Shown here piece by piece: positions 20,691 through 32,111 of a stretch of DNA of 64,000 nucleotides. Within the stretch, counting starts at the first letter, position 1. Every line of letters begins with the position of its first letter. Source of the DNA: Trametes villosa (lineage: Eukaryota; Basidiomycota; Agaricomycetes; Polyporales; Polyporaceae); contig PUDQ02000020.1 of assembly GCA_002964805.2 (NCBI GenBank), positions 186,001 to 250,000 of the forward strand, in the 5' to 3' direction. The translations under genes were made by a program, and so were the position numbers. Below the pieces are notes generated by a model. That model did no database searches. It was not told where the DNA came from and worked only from the letters and a program-made list of their open reading frames with translations.

Positions 20691-22372
20691 GCAGCTGTGC
20701 TCGACCCTCCGGATGGATGAAACGGTCCGTGGTACCTCCTACGAAGTGATGCTCCGCTGGTCTCACCGCATGTTCAGCACCCCGTACGGTATGTAGATCA
20801 TTGGCAGATCTGTTAGTACGAAGCACTGAGCAGAAGCCGTGGCTTAACCGCCGTATGATTTGAGTCCCGGTCAACCGGTGTGACATAAACAACGCCGCTC
20901 CTCATACCAAGTACTACGATCATGCACGCCGAGCGGCGGGCCAGGAAGGGCGCCGGCGAGTGGGTGGCATCCGCCGCGCCGAATCGAATCGCCAGCCCAC
21001 GCCCAGCAGAGTCCCATGAAGGAGTGTCACCGAAGCTCATCCAGGACAGAACGAAGCCACAAGCTCGTCAAGAGGAGCCAGAGGGAGGTCCGGAAGCCAG
21101 CCGCGGGAGGAAAAGAGACGCGTAGTCCGAGTCGCGCTTCAGCTTCAAGCCTCAAGGCTTGTAGGTTTGGACTCTGTCGGACTCCGGGGAACAGATAGAA
21201 CGGCGGAATGATATCAATGTTTGCAGCGGCAAAACGCGCGTATCCCGAGCGAAGGAAAGGCCATACCATAAGGATACACGGATATATAGGGAGAAACGCA
21301 CCAAAACGACGTCGTTGGGGGCTCGATCGATGTGCGCCACTGCGCATCTTGATCCTTGTCCCTGTTCTCCTCCTTCCACGACGCCGGTGCACCCGTCTCG
21401 CTTTCTCGCGCCTCCCAGCCCAACAAGCGTGAGTTCACCGTCCAACTGCGCTGGTACGAAGGGATCCCAAGGACGAAGAGAACGCGCACTATGCGGAGGC
21501 GTAGAAGGGAAGTTTGGCAGAGTTTGCCCTGGTGGACTCTAGGCAGAATGCCAGCGTCTAAAACGCCCCGAGCGAGGGCAATCGCGCACGGTAGTGCTAC
21601 AACGTGTCGCTACATGCGCGGCGCATGAAAGCTTGAAGAATTACGGATGTCCCGCTAAGAGGCATCCACCATCCAGATGCAATGCTCACGACGCGTTGGC
21701 TCCCCCAAGGTACGTCGAAATAACTGCACCCCATCGGAAGCGAAGGCCACCTATGCTGCTACCCAGACACACCGAAACCTGGGCGCAAATATGCACGGCA
21801 CGAGCAATGTGCCGTGTGTGACTTCGCAGGTTCTGGTCTGTCTGTGTGCGGCGGACGGTACGAAAAGGCTGGCTTACCGTTGTGAACATACGCTTGGAAA
21901 CTGACCTTTTTCGATCAGCCCATTGACGAGGAGGCTACGGCTTGAGCCTGTCTATCAGGCCAAGCCTCGGGTGCGCAATGTAGGCACGCATTCGCTTGTC
22001 CGAAAAGGATAGCGTGCCAGGCTAGGGGTCGCCGTGTGGTACAAATGATGGAGGTCCATAGTGGCCATGAGCTACTCTGTACTCCCATCACGTCCGACCC
22101 TTCCACGCAAGAGAATGCAAGGAGTCCGGAGGCTCTTTGGAGGGTACAGGTGAGTGCAAAGATGCTCTGAAGAGGATGATAGTGAGAGTCTGTGGGTGCG
22201 GGCGGCGGACTGCCTCTACTCCTACAGGGCGTCCTACAGAGTTCGCACAAAGTGCCCCTAAGAAAATCGCTCTACAAGGCAACTCGTCTCGCTTGTAATG
22301 GCGCCAACGGGCGGTTTGCGGCTCTCACGACGACGATTACCCGCTGTTTACCGCATTGGTCAGTTGCCAAAC
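20691..22372. other. Intergenic region before the fork-head gene
   Basis: About 1.7 kb with only short frames on both strands and no family resemblance. It probably contains the fork-head promoter and 5' UTR. I found no RNA gene. Confidence 0.5.
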
Positions 22373-24872
22373 ATGGCCAATAACGCTTCCTCAGGGCGCT
22401 TCTACCCGTTCACCACGGACACTTCTGCGCCTCTCCCCCCGCCTGCGGCGTCCCCAGACCCTCCCTATCGTCGCGACAGTTCTGGGTCAGATTCCGTCTC
22501 TGGCAGTGGTACGGGTGCCATCGCGCACTCTTATCCAGTCGAGCGGACTGCCCAGGACCAGGGCGTATTCCGTGAGCCGTTTGGGGCCCAAAATGTTGGT
22601 GGATTCCCTCAGGATCGCGTCGACCTCACTCCCGCCACCTACTACGTGGACGACAGCCCCTACATCCCCACAGGCCAATTCCGTGGCCATCCAGCCTCCA
22701 ACTTCATCCCAGTCGCGCCCGATGTGCCTTTCCCCACCATATACGACCAGTACCCCCCGGCGATGCCTCATACGATGACCTCAACGACGATGCACGGTGT
22801 ACGCCACCACCCCTCTTATCTGATCTTTGCGTTGCTCACGTTCTCTGGGTTATAGACACCTTACGGCGACAACAGTGGCGACAGTAGCCCGACGGGCTCG
22901 AACAACAGTGGTAGGAGCAACGGGAGTGGCCAGATTAGTGGCAGTAGCCCGGAGAGCGCGTCGACTGGCGTTATGGGCTACGACAATCACGGTAGGGACC
23001 CTCTCTATCAAGACCACACCTATCCGGCCTTTCCTCCGCGCGCCGAACACCAGACTGCATACCATCAAATGCATCATAACGCCTACGACGAGCACAACCG
23101 CCGGGTTGGAATGGAGCAAGCCCACTTCGGCGTGGACCCCCGCCAGCCCGACCAGGCCTACTATCGCCCGCGCACGCAAACCGACCCTGTGGGAGCATAT
23201 GGAATGGCGCCCGAGATGGGTTCTCCCGAACATACACAAACCTCCGACTATTCCTCTCCTGACCCCAACACGATGCCCACCCACCCCGACGACATGCCGT
23301 ACGGCTACGACATCCACAACCCCGTTATCGAAGGTCAGACTACGATCGAGTTACCTTCTGGCTCCGATGCGCCACAACTCCGCCCGCACTTCGATGGCCC
23401 GGCAACCGACGTGATCTACTCCGGCGACGACGCTTTTTACTTCACCAGCGATGAGGAAATCCGGCGTCTCGTCGGACTCAATGCTAACGAAGAGATCAGC
23501 CTCTGGACTCTGCCAGACCCTCTACCAGGCCAGCGTCCCGGGCAGTCCATCCCCCTCCTCTCGCAGCTCGCCATTCTTGGCAGCCCCAACAGGCGGCTCA
23601 CCCTACAGGAGATCTATCGTACGTTGGAGAATAGGTTTACGTGGTTCCGCGACAACAAGGACGATAAGTCGTGGCAGGTGCGTCCTTAACTTGCGCCACA
23701 CGCGCATCGCCATTAAATGTATGAGACCCCTGCAGAATTCGATTCGCCACAACCTCTCGCTGTACAAGTGCTTCCGCAGGATAAACAAGCCGATCACGGA
23801 GCCGGGCAAGGGCAGCTACTGGGTCGTCGACTACAACTCGGGCGCGGGCACGAAGCGGCCCCGCAAGCGCAAGCCGAAGCAGAAGGGCACCGGAGCGAGC
23901 CAAGGTCAGAGCCAGCAGCCATCACAGCCGTCCCGCACATCGCAGAGGGAGCCAGAGGAGAGCGAAGGCATCGAGACCGAGGATCCCTTCGCGTCGCCGC
24001 CCCCCAGCATCGTCGAGAACGACTCCGCGTTTATGCGTCTCCAGCGGGAGCGACTGAACAGGCCTGGGGCCCGCAGCTACGGCGGCGACTCGCGCCCCCT
24101 CAGTTCCTTCATACGGAGCAACGAAAGGCGGGGTGTGGATCTTTACGCGCCGGGCCCACGCGCCAGTGCCAGGGTTCGCCATGGCGGCGAACTGAGCGCG
24201 CGCGGCAGCACCGGACACCTGGTCGACCAGGCGAGTGCGCCGCTCGCGATGCGCCCACCATCGCCGGCCGATCCCTTCCAGTCCGCCTTCAGGGAGGCCT
24301 CCGGGTCCCAGGCCGCCGCCTCGCGTTCTGGGTACGGCGCGCCGGCGTTCGAGTATCAGAGACTGCCCCAGCGCTCCACGACGACCTCCTGGCCGAGTGG
24401 CCTCAGCCAGCCTCAGATGCTGCCGCCCCAGTCCCAGTCCCATTCCCAGTCCCAGTCCCATTCCCAGTCCCAGTCCCATTCCCAGTCCCAGTCCCAATAC
24501 GACCTCCACCGCTCGGCGCACTCCTTCGGCATGAACTCGAACCCCTCACTCCCCTTGCTCCCCTCGCTCCCGTCCATCCAGGACTTCCCGAGCCCTCCGC
24601 GCCCGCGCGCCGCCCCCGTCCGCTCCAACACGCTCCCCGCCAACATCGCGTATGGGCTGCGCAACCCGCTCTACACGTACCCGCCGCCGCCGCGCCCGAC
24701 CTTCGATCAGGCGCGCGATGCGAGCGGCCGCTTCGTGTCTACGCGCGCGCCCACCCAACACGCTTCCGCGGACAACGCCCCGCAGTTCGTGCAGGGCTCT
24801 TCCCGCGGCGGCGCCGGTGGTGGCGGCGGCAGGCACGTCAGCTCTGACGAGTCGGAGTCCTCTCACGAGTGA
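22373..24872 (+). CDS. Fork-head (winged helix) transcription factor
   Basis: Three exons (22373-22798, 22856-23677, 23736-24872) give 794 residues. The fork-head domain lies at about residues 370-450: [36 protein letters not shown], then across intron 2 [16 protein letters not shown] and [12 protein letters not shown]. Helix 3 (NSIRHNLSL) contacts DNA in this family. A basic NLS-like stretch ([12 protein letters not shown]) follows at once. The rest is low complexity: Pro/Ser/Tyr-rich before, Gln/Ser/His repeats and Gly-rich after. The N-terminal part of the domain departs from the animal KPPYSY pattern. It acts in the nucleus; target genes are unknown. An in-frame ATG at 22298 could extend the protein by 25 residues. 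I prefer 22373 because the extra stretch is Arg-rich and featureless. Confidence 0.92.
24428..24500. repeat. CAGTCCCAT-type coding repeat (Gln-Ser-His)
   Basis: Short tandem units encode QSQSHS repeats in the C-terminal half of the fork-head protein. Confidence 0.85.
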
Positions 24873-25517
24873 CCCACCACACCAATGTATCACACATAGA
24901 CGATGCCCTGCGCTTCGCGCTGCCTCGGCAGTTGATCGCGGCGCAGGGCATCCCCGAACCGAAACGACCGCAAGACCCCACGGCTGCACACACTATAACG
25001 AAATCGCTATGATGCCACGCTGTCTCCCCCTGGACCTCTTTTGAAACCCGTGTCCCCGGCTCTCCTTGTCCTCTCTGTTTAGCTCTTCCTATCCCCACAA
25101 ACACACACATTGTTTTCGGCTCGTGTTTTCCTGCTCTCTCCCCGTCTGTCTCGATGATCTGAAAGTACCCGCTTTGTTTCAACTATCGTCTCGTGTCCCC
25201 GCTCCCCCCACTCTGTCCCATAACCCCACCGTCTGTTTTCTCGCTTTCCGTCCCATTGCGATGTTGTCCTTGTGCCCGTTTAATTTGCTGTACGATACTC
25301 CGGAGTAGCTGCTTCCGTACGCGCGCGAGATATGTTTATGACGAGCGGGCCGTGCGCTGCACGGCCTGCGGCATCGCAATACAGTCCTTCACCCTATCTG
25401 ATGGCGCAAAACGAGAGCGATCAGCCGGCGGGGAAACAGGCGGTCGCTTTGAGCTCGTTGTGGGTGTCATTATGACATTTCGAGTATAGGGCTACAGTGG
25501 GCAACTCTATCTGCGTC
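24873..25517. other. Convergent 3' regions of fork-head and AIG2-like genes
   Basis: T- and C-rich on the plus strand from 25040 to 25260, consistent with 3' UTR. No gene seen. Confidence 0.5.
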
Positions 25518-26723
25518 TCACGCGGCCCCACTGATCACCTCCGCGACGACCGTCCTGCCAGCACCCTCCGCGGCGTCTGCACCCGCCCCCGGGACGTCGA
25601 CGATCGCCGTGCGCAGCGTGTTCCCGTCCATCGCCTTCCTGCGGTCGACCTCCGCGTAGTAGTCTGCATTCTCGGGATCCGCACCGACCCACTTCCACGC
25701 GCTCTCGCGCACGAAGTCCTCGTACGACCAGAGCACGGGGCTCAGCCCGTGCAGCGGCGCCGCGTAGATGTACGTGTGGGCGGGGACGCTAGGCGCGAGC
25801 GCGTCCAGCGGCGGGAGCTCCGGTGCGGTGCGCGGGACGACGTACGCGTCCGTCGCGGCGTCCGAGGACGCGGCGGTACTGTCCGCTGGCGCGGAGGCGG
25901 CCGAGAGCGGCGCAAGGGGCCCGAGCGGGTGGACCCCAACGATGTCGCGCGTGTATTCCTGGGAGAGGGGGCGCAAGAGGGGCGTCAGAAGCCGGCGCTG
26001 AAACGAGGGGACGGGGCGGGGGTGTGGGCTCTGTGGGCGCGGGCGCTGGCGGAGCGGCCGGCCATCGATCGCCCGGGAGACTCGGATACGGCGAGCACTC
26101 ACGTTGCCCTCGAAGAGGTCCAGGAGGGCGACGTCCCGGTCGTTGAGGCCCTGGACGAACGTCCCGCGGACGGTGCGTTCTTCCGGAGCGAGCTCGCCCC
26201 GCCCGGACTCCTCGAAGAGCGTGCGGCTCTGGCTGTACGGGACCACGGCGGGGTAGTCCGCGCCCTGGTACTCGCTGATGAGAGACTGGTCCGACGGGTG
26301 AGCGGAACGAGGCGACGGCGTACTTGAATTTTGTGGCGCGTGTGTTCCTGGAAAATGAAGATGGGAAGTCAGCCTGAGATTCGGCGTCCGGTGACCCCCC
26401 CAGAGCGCAATTGTACGCTGAAACGGGTTGAAGGGTTAGATATATCAGGTTCCTTCGGAACCAGACCACTCGGGCGCTGCGCGCCGAGAACAAGGGATGA
26501 TCGTCTCAAGCTCGGAAGCAGTCGCAGCAGACACACCATCGGCCCAAGGAGCGGCGTCCTTGGATCGATGGAGGCGATACGGCGCTGGGCAAGGGCATCG
26601 GCGACTTACCAAAAGGATGGCGGGGCAAATCACCAGTTGGCTGCCCTCGTGCCCGATGACACGACGCAGGATTGCGGGGTGCATGAGCGTCCCGTAGAAG
26701 AAGGCTGAGTATGAGCGCGACAT
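25518..26723 (-). CDS. Gamma-glutamylcyclotransferase-like (AIG2 family) protein
   Basis: Four exons (26723-26610, 26347-26324, 26264-26103, 25958-25518) give 246 residues with phase kept at every junction. FFYGTLMHPAILRRVIG is the glycine-rich binding loop of the family. The 24-base second exon supplies EHTRHKIQ, followed by GADYPAVVPY, then the acidic RTVRGTFVQGL and ALLDLFEG. The family includes gamma-glutamylcyclotransferases of glutathione turnover, but AIG2-like members are often uncharacterised, so I do not assign a reaction. The second half (an Ala/Ser-rich linker, then WSYEDFVRESAWKWVG) is a C-terminal extension seen in fungal members. Upstream in-frame codons before 26723 are not ATG. 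Confidence 0.82.
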
Positions 26724-27357
26724 ATCTGATAGCGGCGCGGAGATGGCCAAAGCTGGCTGCGGGCAGATCTACAGAGTTCTAGGTTGGTTAGTATGCTCCC
26801 GGTAGCGGCCTCTTATGGTCGGGACCAGAGCGTTGAATGGGAACCGGGGAGAGCTGCCAGAGTAGTGAACGGTGTTAATTAAAGCGGGCTGCAGCTAACT
26901 GCTGTAAGCTAGACGATAAGATAACCATCACCCCGAGTTGGTACGAAGTTCACCAGAGCCAACACGGTCAAAATGCTCCCGATGACGGTGGGAGTACTCC
27001 GAGCGGAGTTTTCCAGCGTTAAGATAGTTTTCTGGATGAGTTCCCGGGGACCCAGGTGATGGATGCAGCCTGGTTGAAGCACAGCGCGGCGCGAAAGGGC
27101 GCGAACGCCGAGCGCGTCGAGCGCGCGGGCGTCTGTGGCGGTGAGAGACGCGTTATTGTGGCTTGTTTGGATCGAGTCAGGTCGGCTGCAATTGGGCGAG
27201 TCGGCTAGATGCCAGAATCAGCGCGCGATCGAGTTCTCCAATCTGCTCTTGCCTCCGTTCCTCGCCTTGCTACTCTACTCGTCTGCGGTATCGACCTGCT
27301 CTTGCTGGACCTTGTACTACTCTGGAACACAACATCTCTGAAGAAGCTCTGAACACC
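26724..27357. other. Divergent promoter region of AIG2-like and MetRS genes
   Basis: No gene seen. The two ATGs point away from each other across about 630 bases, so promoter elements may be shared. Confidence 0.5.
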
Positions 27358-30135
27358 ATGGCCCAGAAAATCCGCGAGGCCGAGGGGCTTCTGCGCGCAG
27401 TGCCTAAGCCTGGAGAGACTATGTACGCTGCCGTACATGTGCCCGCTTCTTCGTTCCTGACGAGTAACAATACAGCATGCCTGCGGAGGGGCAGAAGAAC
27501 ATCCTCATTACCTCCGCACTTCCCTACTGCAATAACGTTCCCCATCTCGGTATGCACGCCTTCTCGATCTGCCCAAGTATTCGCATGCCAAACTCTCCTA
27601 GGCAATGTCATTGGAAGCACACTCAGTGCCGATGTCTTTGCCCGGTACGTTTACGTTCACTCTCTTCAAGCCACGACTGCTCACCTCCTCTTGCGCATTA
27701 TAGTTATAGCCGTGAGTATCCTCCCAAGGAGTATGTACCGGCGTCTCACGAGACATCCCAGGTACTCGGAATCTGAGGACGCTCTACATCTGCGGTACCG
27801 ACGAATACGGTACCGCAACGGAGACACAAGCCCTCAAGGAGAGCCTTACACCCAGGCAACTCTGCGACAAGTACAACGCTACTCACGTCGAGACCTACAA
27901 GTGGTTTGAGCTGGGGTATGGCATCAGCAGCCCGATGGCTTGCGCGATACTGATGCCTCAGCAGCTTTGACTACTTCGGGCGCACGTCCACTCCGCTCCA
28001 CACTGAGTACGTCGGGCGGTTGCCATGCTTGTGTTCGCTGCCTGACATGGCTCAGGATCTGCCAGGAGATCTACCTGAACCTCGCGAAGCACGGCTACCT
28101 TGAACGGCTCGAGAAGGAGCAGACCTTCTGCGAGGGCTGCAACAAGTGCGTACTCGCTTGGCTTAATGAAGCGTCTTAGCTTACAGACCTCCCAGGTTCC
28201 TTGCAGATCGCTTCGTCGAGGGCACATGTCCCCACTGTGGCTCGGATGTTAGTCGCTCCTCCCATCCCAGAGGCCTTATACTGACATTACTTCTGTAGGA
28301 TGCGCGTGGTGACCAGTGCGACGTATGCGGACGGACGCTGGACGCAGTCGATCTCATCAACCCTCGCTGCCTGGTCGACAAGAAGCACAAAGTCGTAACT
28401 CGCACGACCGCGCACATGTACTTCAAGCTTGACGCCGTCCAGGCGCGCACAGAAGAGTGGATCAAGCAGTCGTGGAAGTTGGGACAGTGGTCGCCCAATG
28501 CGGTCATCAACAGCGACGGAGAGCTCATCGACGCGCGACTAAAAGGTGGACTGCGACCGACGCCGGTCACACGAGACCTCACGTGGGGTGTTCCGGTCCC
28601 TCACGTCGACGGGAAGGAGCACGAAGGCATGGAGAGCAAGGTGCTTTGTAAGTCTGCCTACCAATGTCTACGGTACAGCGACTGATGACCTGCCGTAGAC
28701 GTTTGGGTGAGTTACGTCGGCGCTAGGTACCAAAGCCGGTCAACTCATGCAGAGTATAGTTCGACGCATGCATCGGCTACCCCAGTATCACCGCGAACTA
28801 CACGCCGGAGTGGAAGAAGTGGTGGTTCGACGAGAAGAACGTCAACCTGTACCAGTTCATGGGCAAGGACAACGTCTACTTCCACACCATCTACTTCCCC
28901 TCCGTCCAGATCGCCGACGGTCGCCCCTGGACGAAGCTCCACCATCTCTCCACAACTGGTAGGTTTCCGCTCCCCGGAATCGGCAGGTTAGATGGCTCAA
29001 TGCGAACTCCCGGCAGAATACCTGAACTACGAGGGCGGCAAGTTCTCGAAGAGCCACAACCGCGGCGTGTTCGGTCCCGCGGCGAGGGAGACGGGCATTC
29101 CTCCATCCGTGTGGAGGTATTACCTCATCTCGACAAGACCTGAGACAGCCGATGCCATGTTCTCGTGGGCTGACCTCGTGAGTTGATCCCCTTCGGCTGC
29201 CTATTGCGGTGGCTCATCGCTCTACAGATCGCCGCGAACAACAACGTGCTCCTGAACAAGTGCGTGCAGTAGCTCGGTGCAATGCGCCCCGACTGACCAT
29301 GCCTCCCAGCTTCGGCAACTTCGTCAACCGCGCGCTGAAGTTCGTCGTGTCCCAATACGACAGCGTCATCCCCGACGGCGGTGACGCGCCAGGCCCGCTC
29401 TCCCCGAACGACGCGCACGACGGCGAGTTCATCGCGGACGTCAACAACCTGCTCAAGGACTACATCGACGCCATGGACCACGTCAAGCTCCGTCTCGGCC
29501 TCCAGATCGTCATGTCCATCTCCGCTCGCGGCAACCTCTACCTGCAGTCCTCGGGCCTCAACAAGGCGCTCATGGCGGAGAACCCGCAGCGGTGCGCGCA
29601 GGTCGTGTCGCGCGCGCTCAACCTCATCTACGTCCTCACCGCGCTCGTGCACCCGTTCATGCCCGCGACGGAGGCCGCGCTGCTCGCGCAGCTGAACGCG
29701 CCGCCGCGCGCGGTGCCCACGGTGCTCGCGCACGACGTGCTCGCGGGGCACCGCGTCGGCACGCCCGAGCATCTCTTCAAGCGCATCGAGGAGAAGATGG
29801 CGGACGTGTTCCGCGCGAAGTTCGGCGGGAACACGCCGAAGGAGGACGCGCCCGCGGCGGACGCGACGCACGTTGTGCCGGGCATGTCGAAGCGCAAGGC
29901 GGCGGCCGCGAAGAAGGCGGCGGACAAGGCGGCGGCTGCGGGGGCGGCGGGCGGGGACGCGCCGAAGTCGGCGGAGGTGCTCGCGTGGGAGCAGAAGGTC
30001 GCGGCGCAGGGGCTAGTCGTGCGCGAGCTGAAGGCGAAGCCGAAGACACCGGAGGTCGAGGAGGAGATTGCCGCTGCGGTCGAGGAGCTGAAGAAGCTGA
30101 AGGGGGAGCTCGCGGACCTGGCGAAGAGCTCGTAG
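27358..30135 (+). CDS. Methionyl-tRNA synthetase, cytosolic
   Basis: It charges tRNA-Met with methionine. The class I HIGH-type site is in [15 protein letters not shown]. Further marks are [14 protein letters not shown], the zinc-knuckle cysteines (CEGCNK, CPHCG, CDVCG), [20 protein letters not shown] and the KMSKS-type loop [11 protein letters not shown]. An anticodon-binding helical domain follows. After a Lys/Ala-rich linker comes a C-terminal WHEP-like segment ([16 protein letters not shown]), a tRNA- or protein-binding appendage of eukaryotic synthetases. The gene has about a dozen exons. Two of them are only 8 bases long (27704-27711 and 28699-28706) and are needed to keep the frame across conserved residues. 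No targeting peptide is visible. The ATG at 27358 joins across intron 27423-27475 to MPAEGQKN, so 27477 is an alternative start. Confidence 0.93.
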
Positions 30136-30312
30136 ACGGACGGCGCCGGAAGCAAGAAGCAAACGTAGATGAAGTGTGTAGCAAGTAGTACTGTACTGAT
30201 GTAGCGCAAGTTGCTCTCGAATTGCTAGGGTCGTGCTGGTCGTGCTCAACCACGACCAGACACAGCTAGAAGACTCTTGAGGTCCTGGCAGGATCCCTGT
30301 GCTTTGGATGGA
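30136..30312. other. 3' flank of MetRS
   Basis: Probable 3' UTR. It ends where inverted arm B begins. Confidence 0.5.
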
Positions 30313-31871
30313 TACACCACCCTCAACAAGCAGAGTATCTCTTCTGCGGATGCCTTGGGCCTTCAAAGCTTCATGTCGACCCCGCCTGCGAACTTCAAAA
30401 AGCTAATCGTCTCCCCAGCGTCGCCGGTAACGAGTCAACGCTATTTCCATGCGGATGCGCCCCTCGTGCGTTTTTTGCCCCTTCTGCCTTCACCGATCTC
30501 TTGCTGAGCTCTGTTCGGATGCCCTCGATCGTCATGTCAGCCCCGCCGTCCGGCAACTCAACCAAAGTCGGCGGCTCCTGCTCGCTTCAACGAGCGCCCG
30601 CCGCCCGCCACTGGTCAGCCTCCGACGAATATGAACCCTCCGCCGCGCCCGATCCCTCTTTCCTTCATCCTACCACCCACCTCCCCGTTCCCCGACTGCA
30701 CATCGCACCGGGAGATGCGCAGCTGACGACGTGGCCGCAAGGCCTGCGCGGCACGCGCAGCAACCGACACCCGCCTAAACGGTACGTCCTCGCGATCAGT
30801 CCTCGAGCTCTCTGCCCTTCAAGCTTCATCTGCCGCCGTGTACTGATGCGTGGGGTGTCGTGCAGGCGCGGTGTTGGAGGAGTGAGATGTCGTGGCCCTA
30901 TAGACAAGTGCCCTGCAAGACAAGTATCGCGAATGCGAGCTTTGGGCCCCGCGCTGGACCCTAACCGGGGAGGGGGGCCACCGTGGAAGCGATGACCACC
31001 CGCCTGTGGGGTAAGTGTTCGCTGCTCATTCGGAGTCCGTGCTGCATGCTGAACATCTCTCGTCTCTCTTAGGGCTTCTGACGGGCTGCTTGCTTTCGTT
31101 TCTCCCCACAGCTCCTCAAGATACCGTCGGGCGGTGCAGGCAAGACCGAGGACGACAAGAAGACGGGGTCGCGATGGACGGACGAAGACGTCGATAGACG
31201 ATGGGCGAAGACGATGAACGAAGACGACTGAAGACGAGCGAAGACGAAGACGACGACGGGGCGCCCTCGCGGACGATGGACTCAAGCTCTCGAGACGGTC
31301 GACAACCCGCCAATGCGGGTCAGGTATGTATGTATGTAATTCCTGCCGGGGGTGGGCAGAGGCTGGGGTATGTCTCGGGGACAGCGCAGGCCTCATCGTG
31401 GCCCCCGGGTCTAGTACCCGCCCTTATGGCGGGGAAGCCAACTGCGCTCAGGTAAAACCTTCATATTTGACCTCTGAAGTCTGCCACAATCGTGTATATA
31501 TGTATATTCGTACAGGCCCCCTTCAGCGTTGGGACGTCTATGCGCAGGGCCTTATCATGTATGCTGTAGTAGTAGTTTCGCCATGAACAACCATGTGTGC
31601 ACGCTGCCCATCGCGACCGTTCGGAAGGTTGACTTTCCGCTACACCCGGAGTGCTTCAAAGCGCACATACGAGCCTTTCGAAGTGTTCTGCCGGTATCGT
31701 CCTCCGTAAGTCGAGGTGACCCACTCCAGAACGTACCTTTACATCCTGAGGAGCTGTAAAAAAAGAGAAGCCTGCACACTCTATCCATCTGGAGGGTCGA
31801 GCTCGTGACCAAATGGCCACTCGCAAAGACACCACAGAAAGAAGAGTCCCGGGAGGAAAGAAGGGATCCCA

Positions 31872-32055
31872 CGACGACACAAGCCGATACTGCAGTGGCA
31901 AGGTCATCGCGTCCCCGTGTTGCAAGCAGAGCACAGGGAGCAGGGGCGGCAAAAATTAGATAACCAATAATGGAGGCGGTGCCTCCATAATAGTGGTTAA
32001 ACTATTAAGAACAGATACTACACTTGATCTAAGCCAAAAGGCCAGAGTGGTGAGG
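31872..32055 (-). ncRNA. U2 spliceosomal snRNA copy B, apparently intact
   Basis: U2 pairs with intron branch points in the spliceosome. On the minus strand the 5' part reads GGCCTTTTGGCTTAGATC, AAGTGTAGTATCTGTTC, with the branch-site-pairing GTAGTA. The Sm-type site AATTTTTG follows, and the terminal stem-loop keeps CTGCAGTATC, the loop bound by U2B''. A TATA box lies about 25-30 bases upstream. Unlike copy A, all landmarks are canonical. Ends are approximate. Confidence 0.9.
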
Positions 32056-32076
32056 ATTGACGACGTCGGGTCACGG

Positions 32077-32085
32077 CTTATATAG
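32077..32085 (-). promoter_or_regulatory. TATA box of U2 copy B
   Basis: CTATATAAG on the minus strand, at the same spacing from the RNA start as in copy A. Confidence 0.65.
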
Positions 32086-32111
32086 GGCGGGGAGCAGAAC
32101 GCACGGACCAG

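Larger units (their letters stand above)
30313..32111 (-). repeat. Right arm of the large inverted duplication with U2
   Basis: Reverse-complement partner of 18921-20690. From left to right it holds frames also open in arm A (30501-30780 region, and the frame ending KPTALR near 31450) and U2 copy B. The frames change at amino-acid level between arms and I cannot assign them, so I do not call a gene. A spliced reading 30529 to 30995 with an intron at about 30783-30866 is possible. Confidence 0.83.

Noticed and set aside
23717..24847. 376-codon frame overlapping the fork-head gene
   Set aside because: Different frame over the third fork-head exon; the true frame carries NSIRHNLSL and the splice phase.
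29592..30188. 198-codon Gly/Arg/Ala-rich plus-strand frame
   Set aside because: Out-of-frame shadow of the methionyl-tRNA synthetase C-terminal exon.
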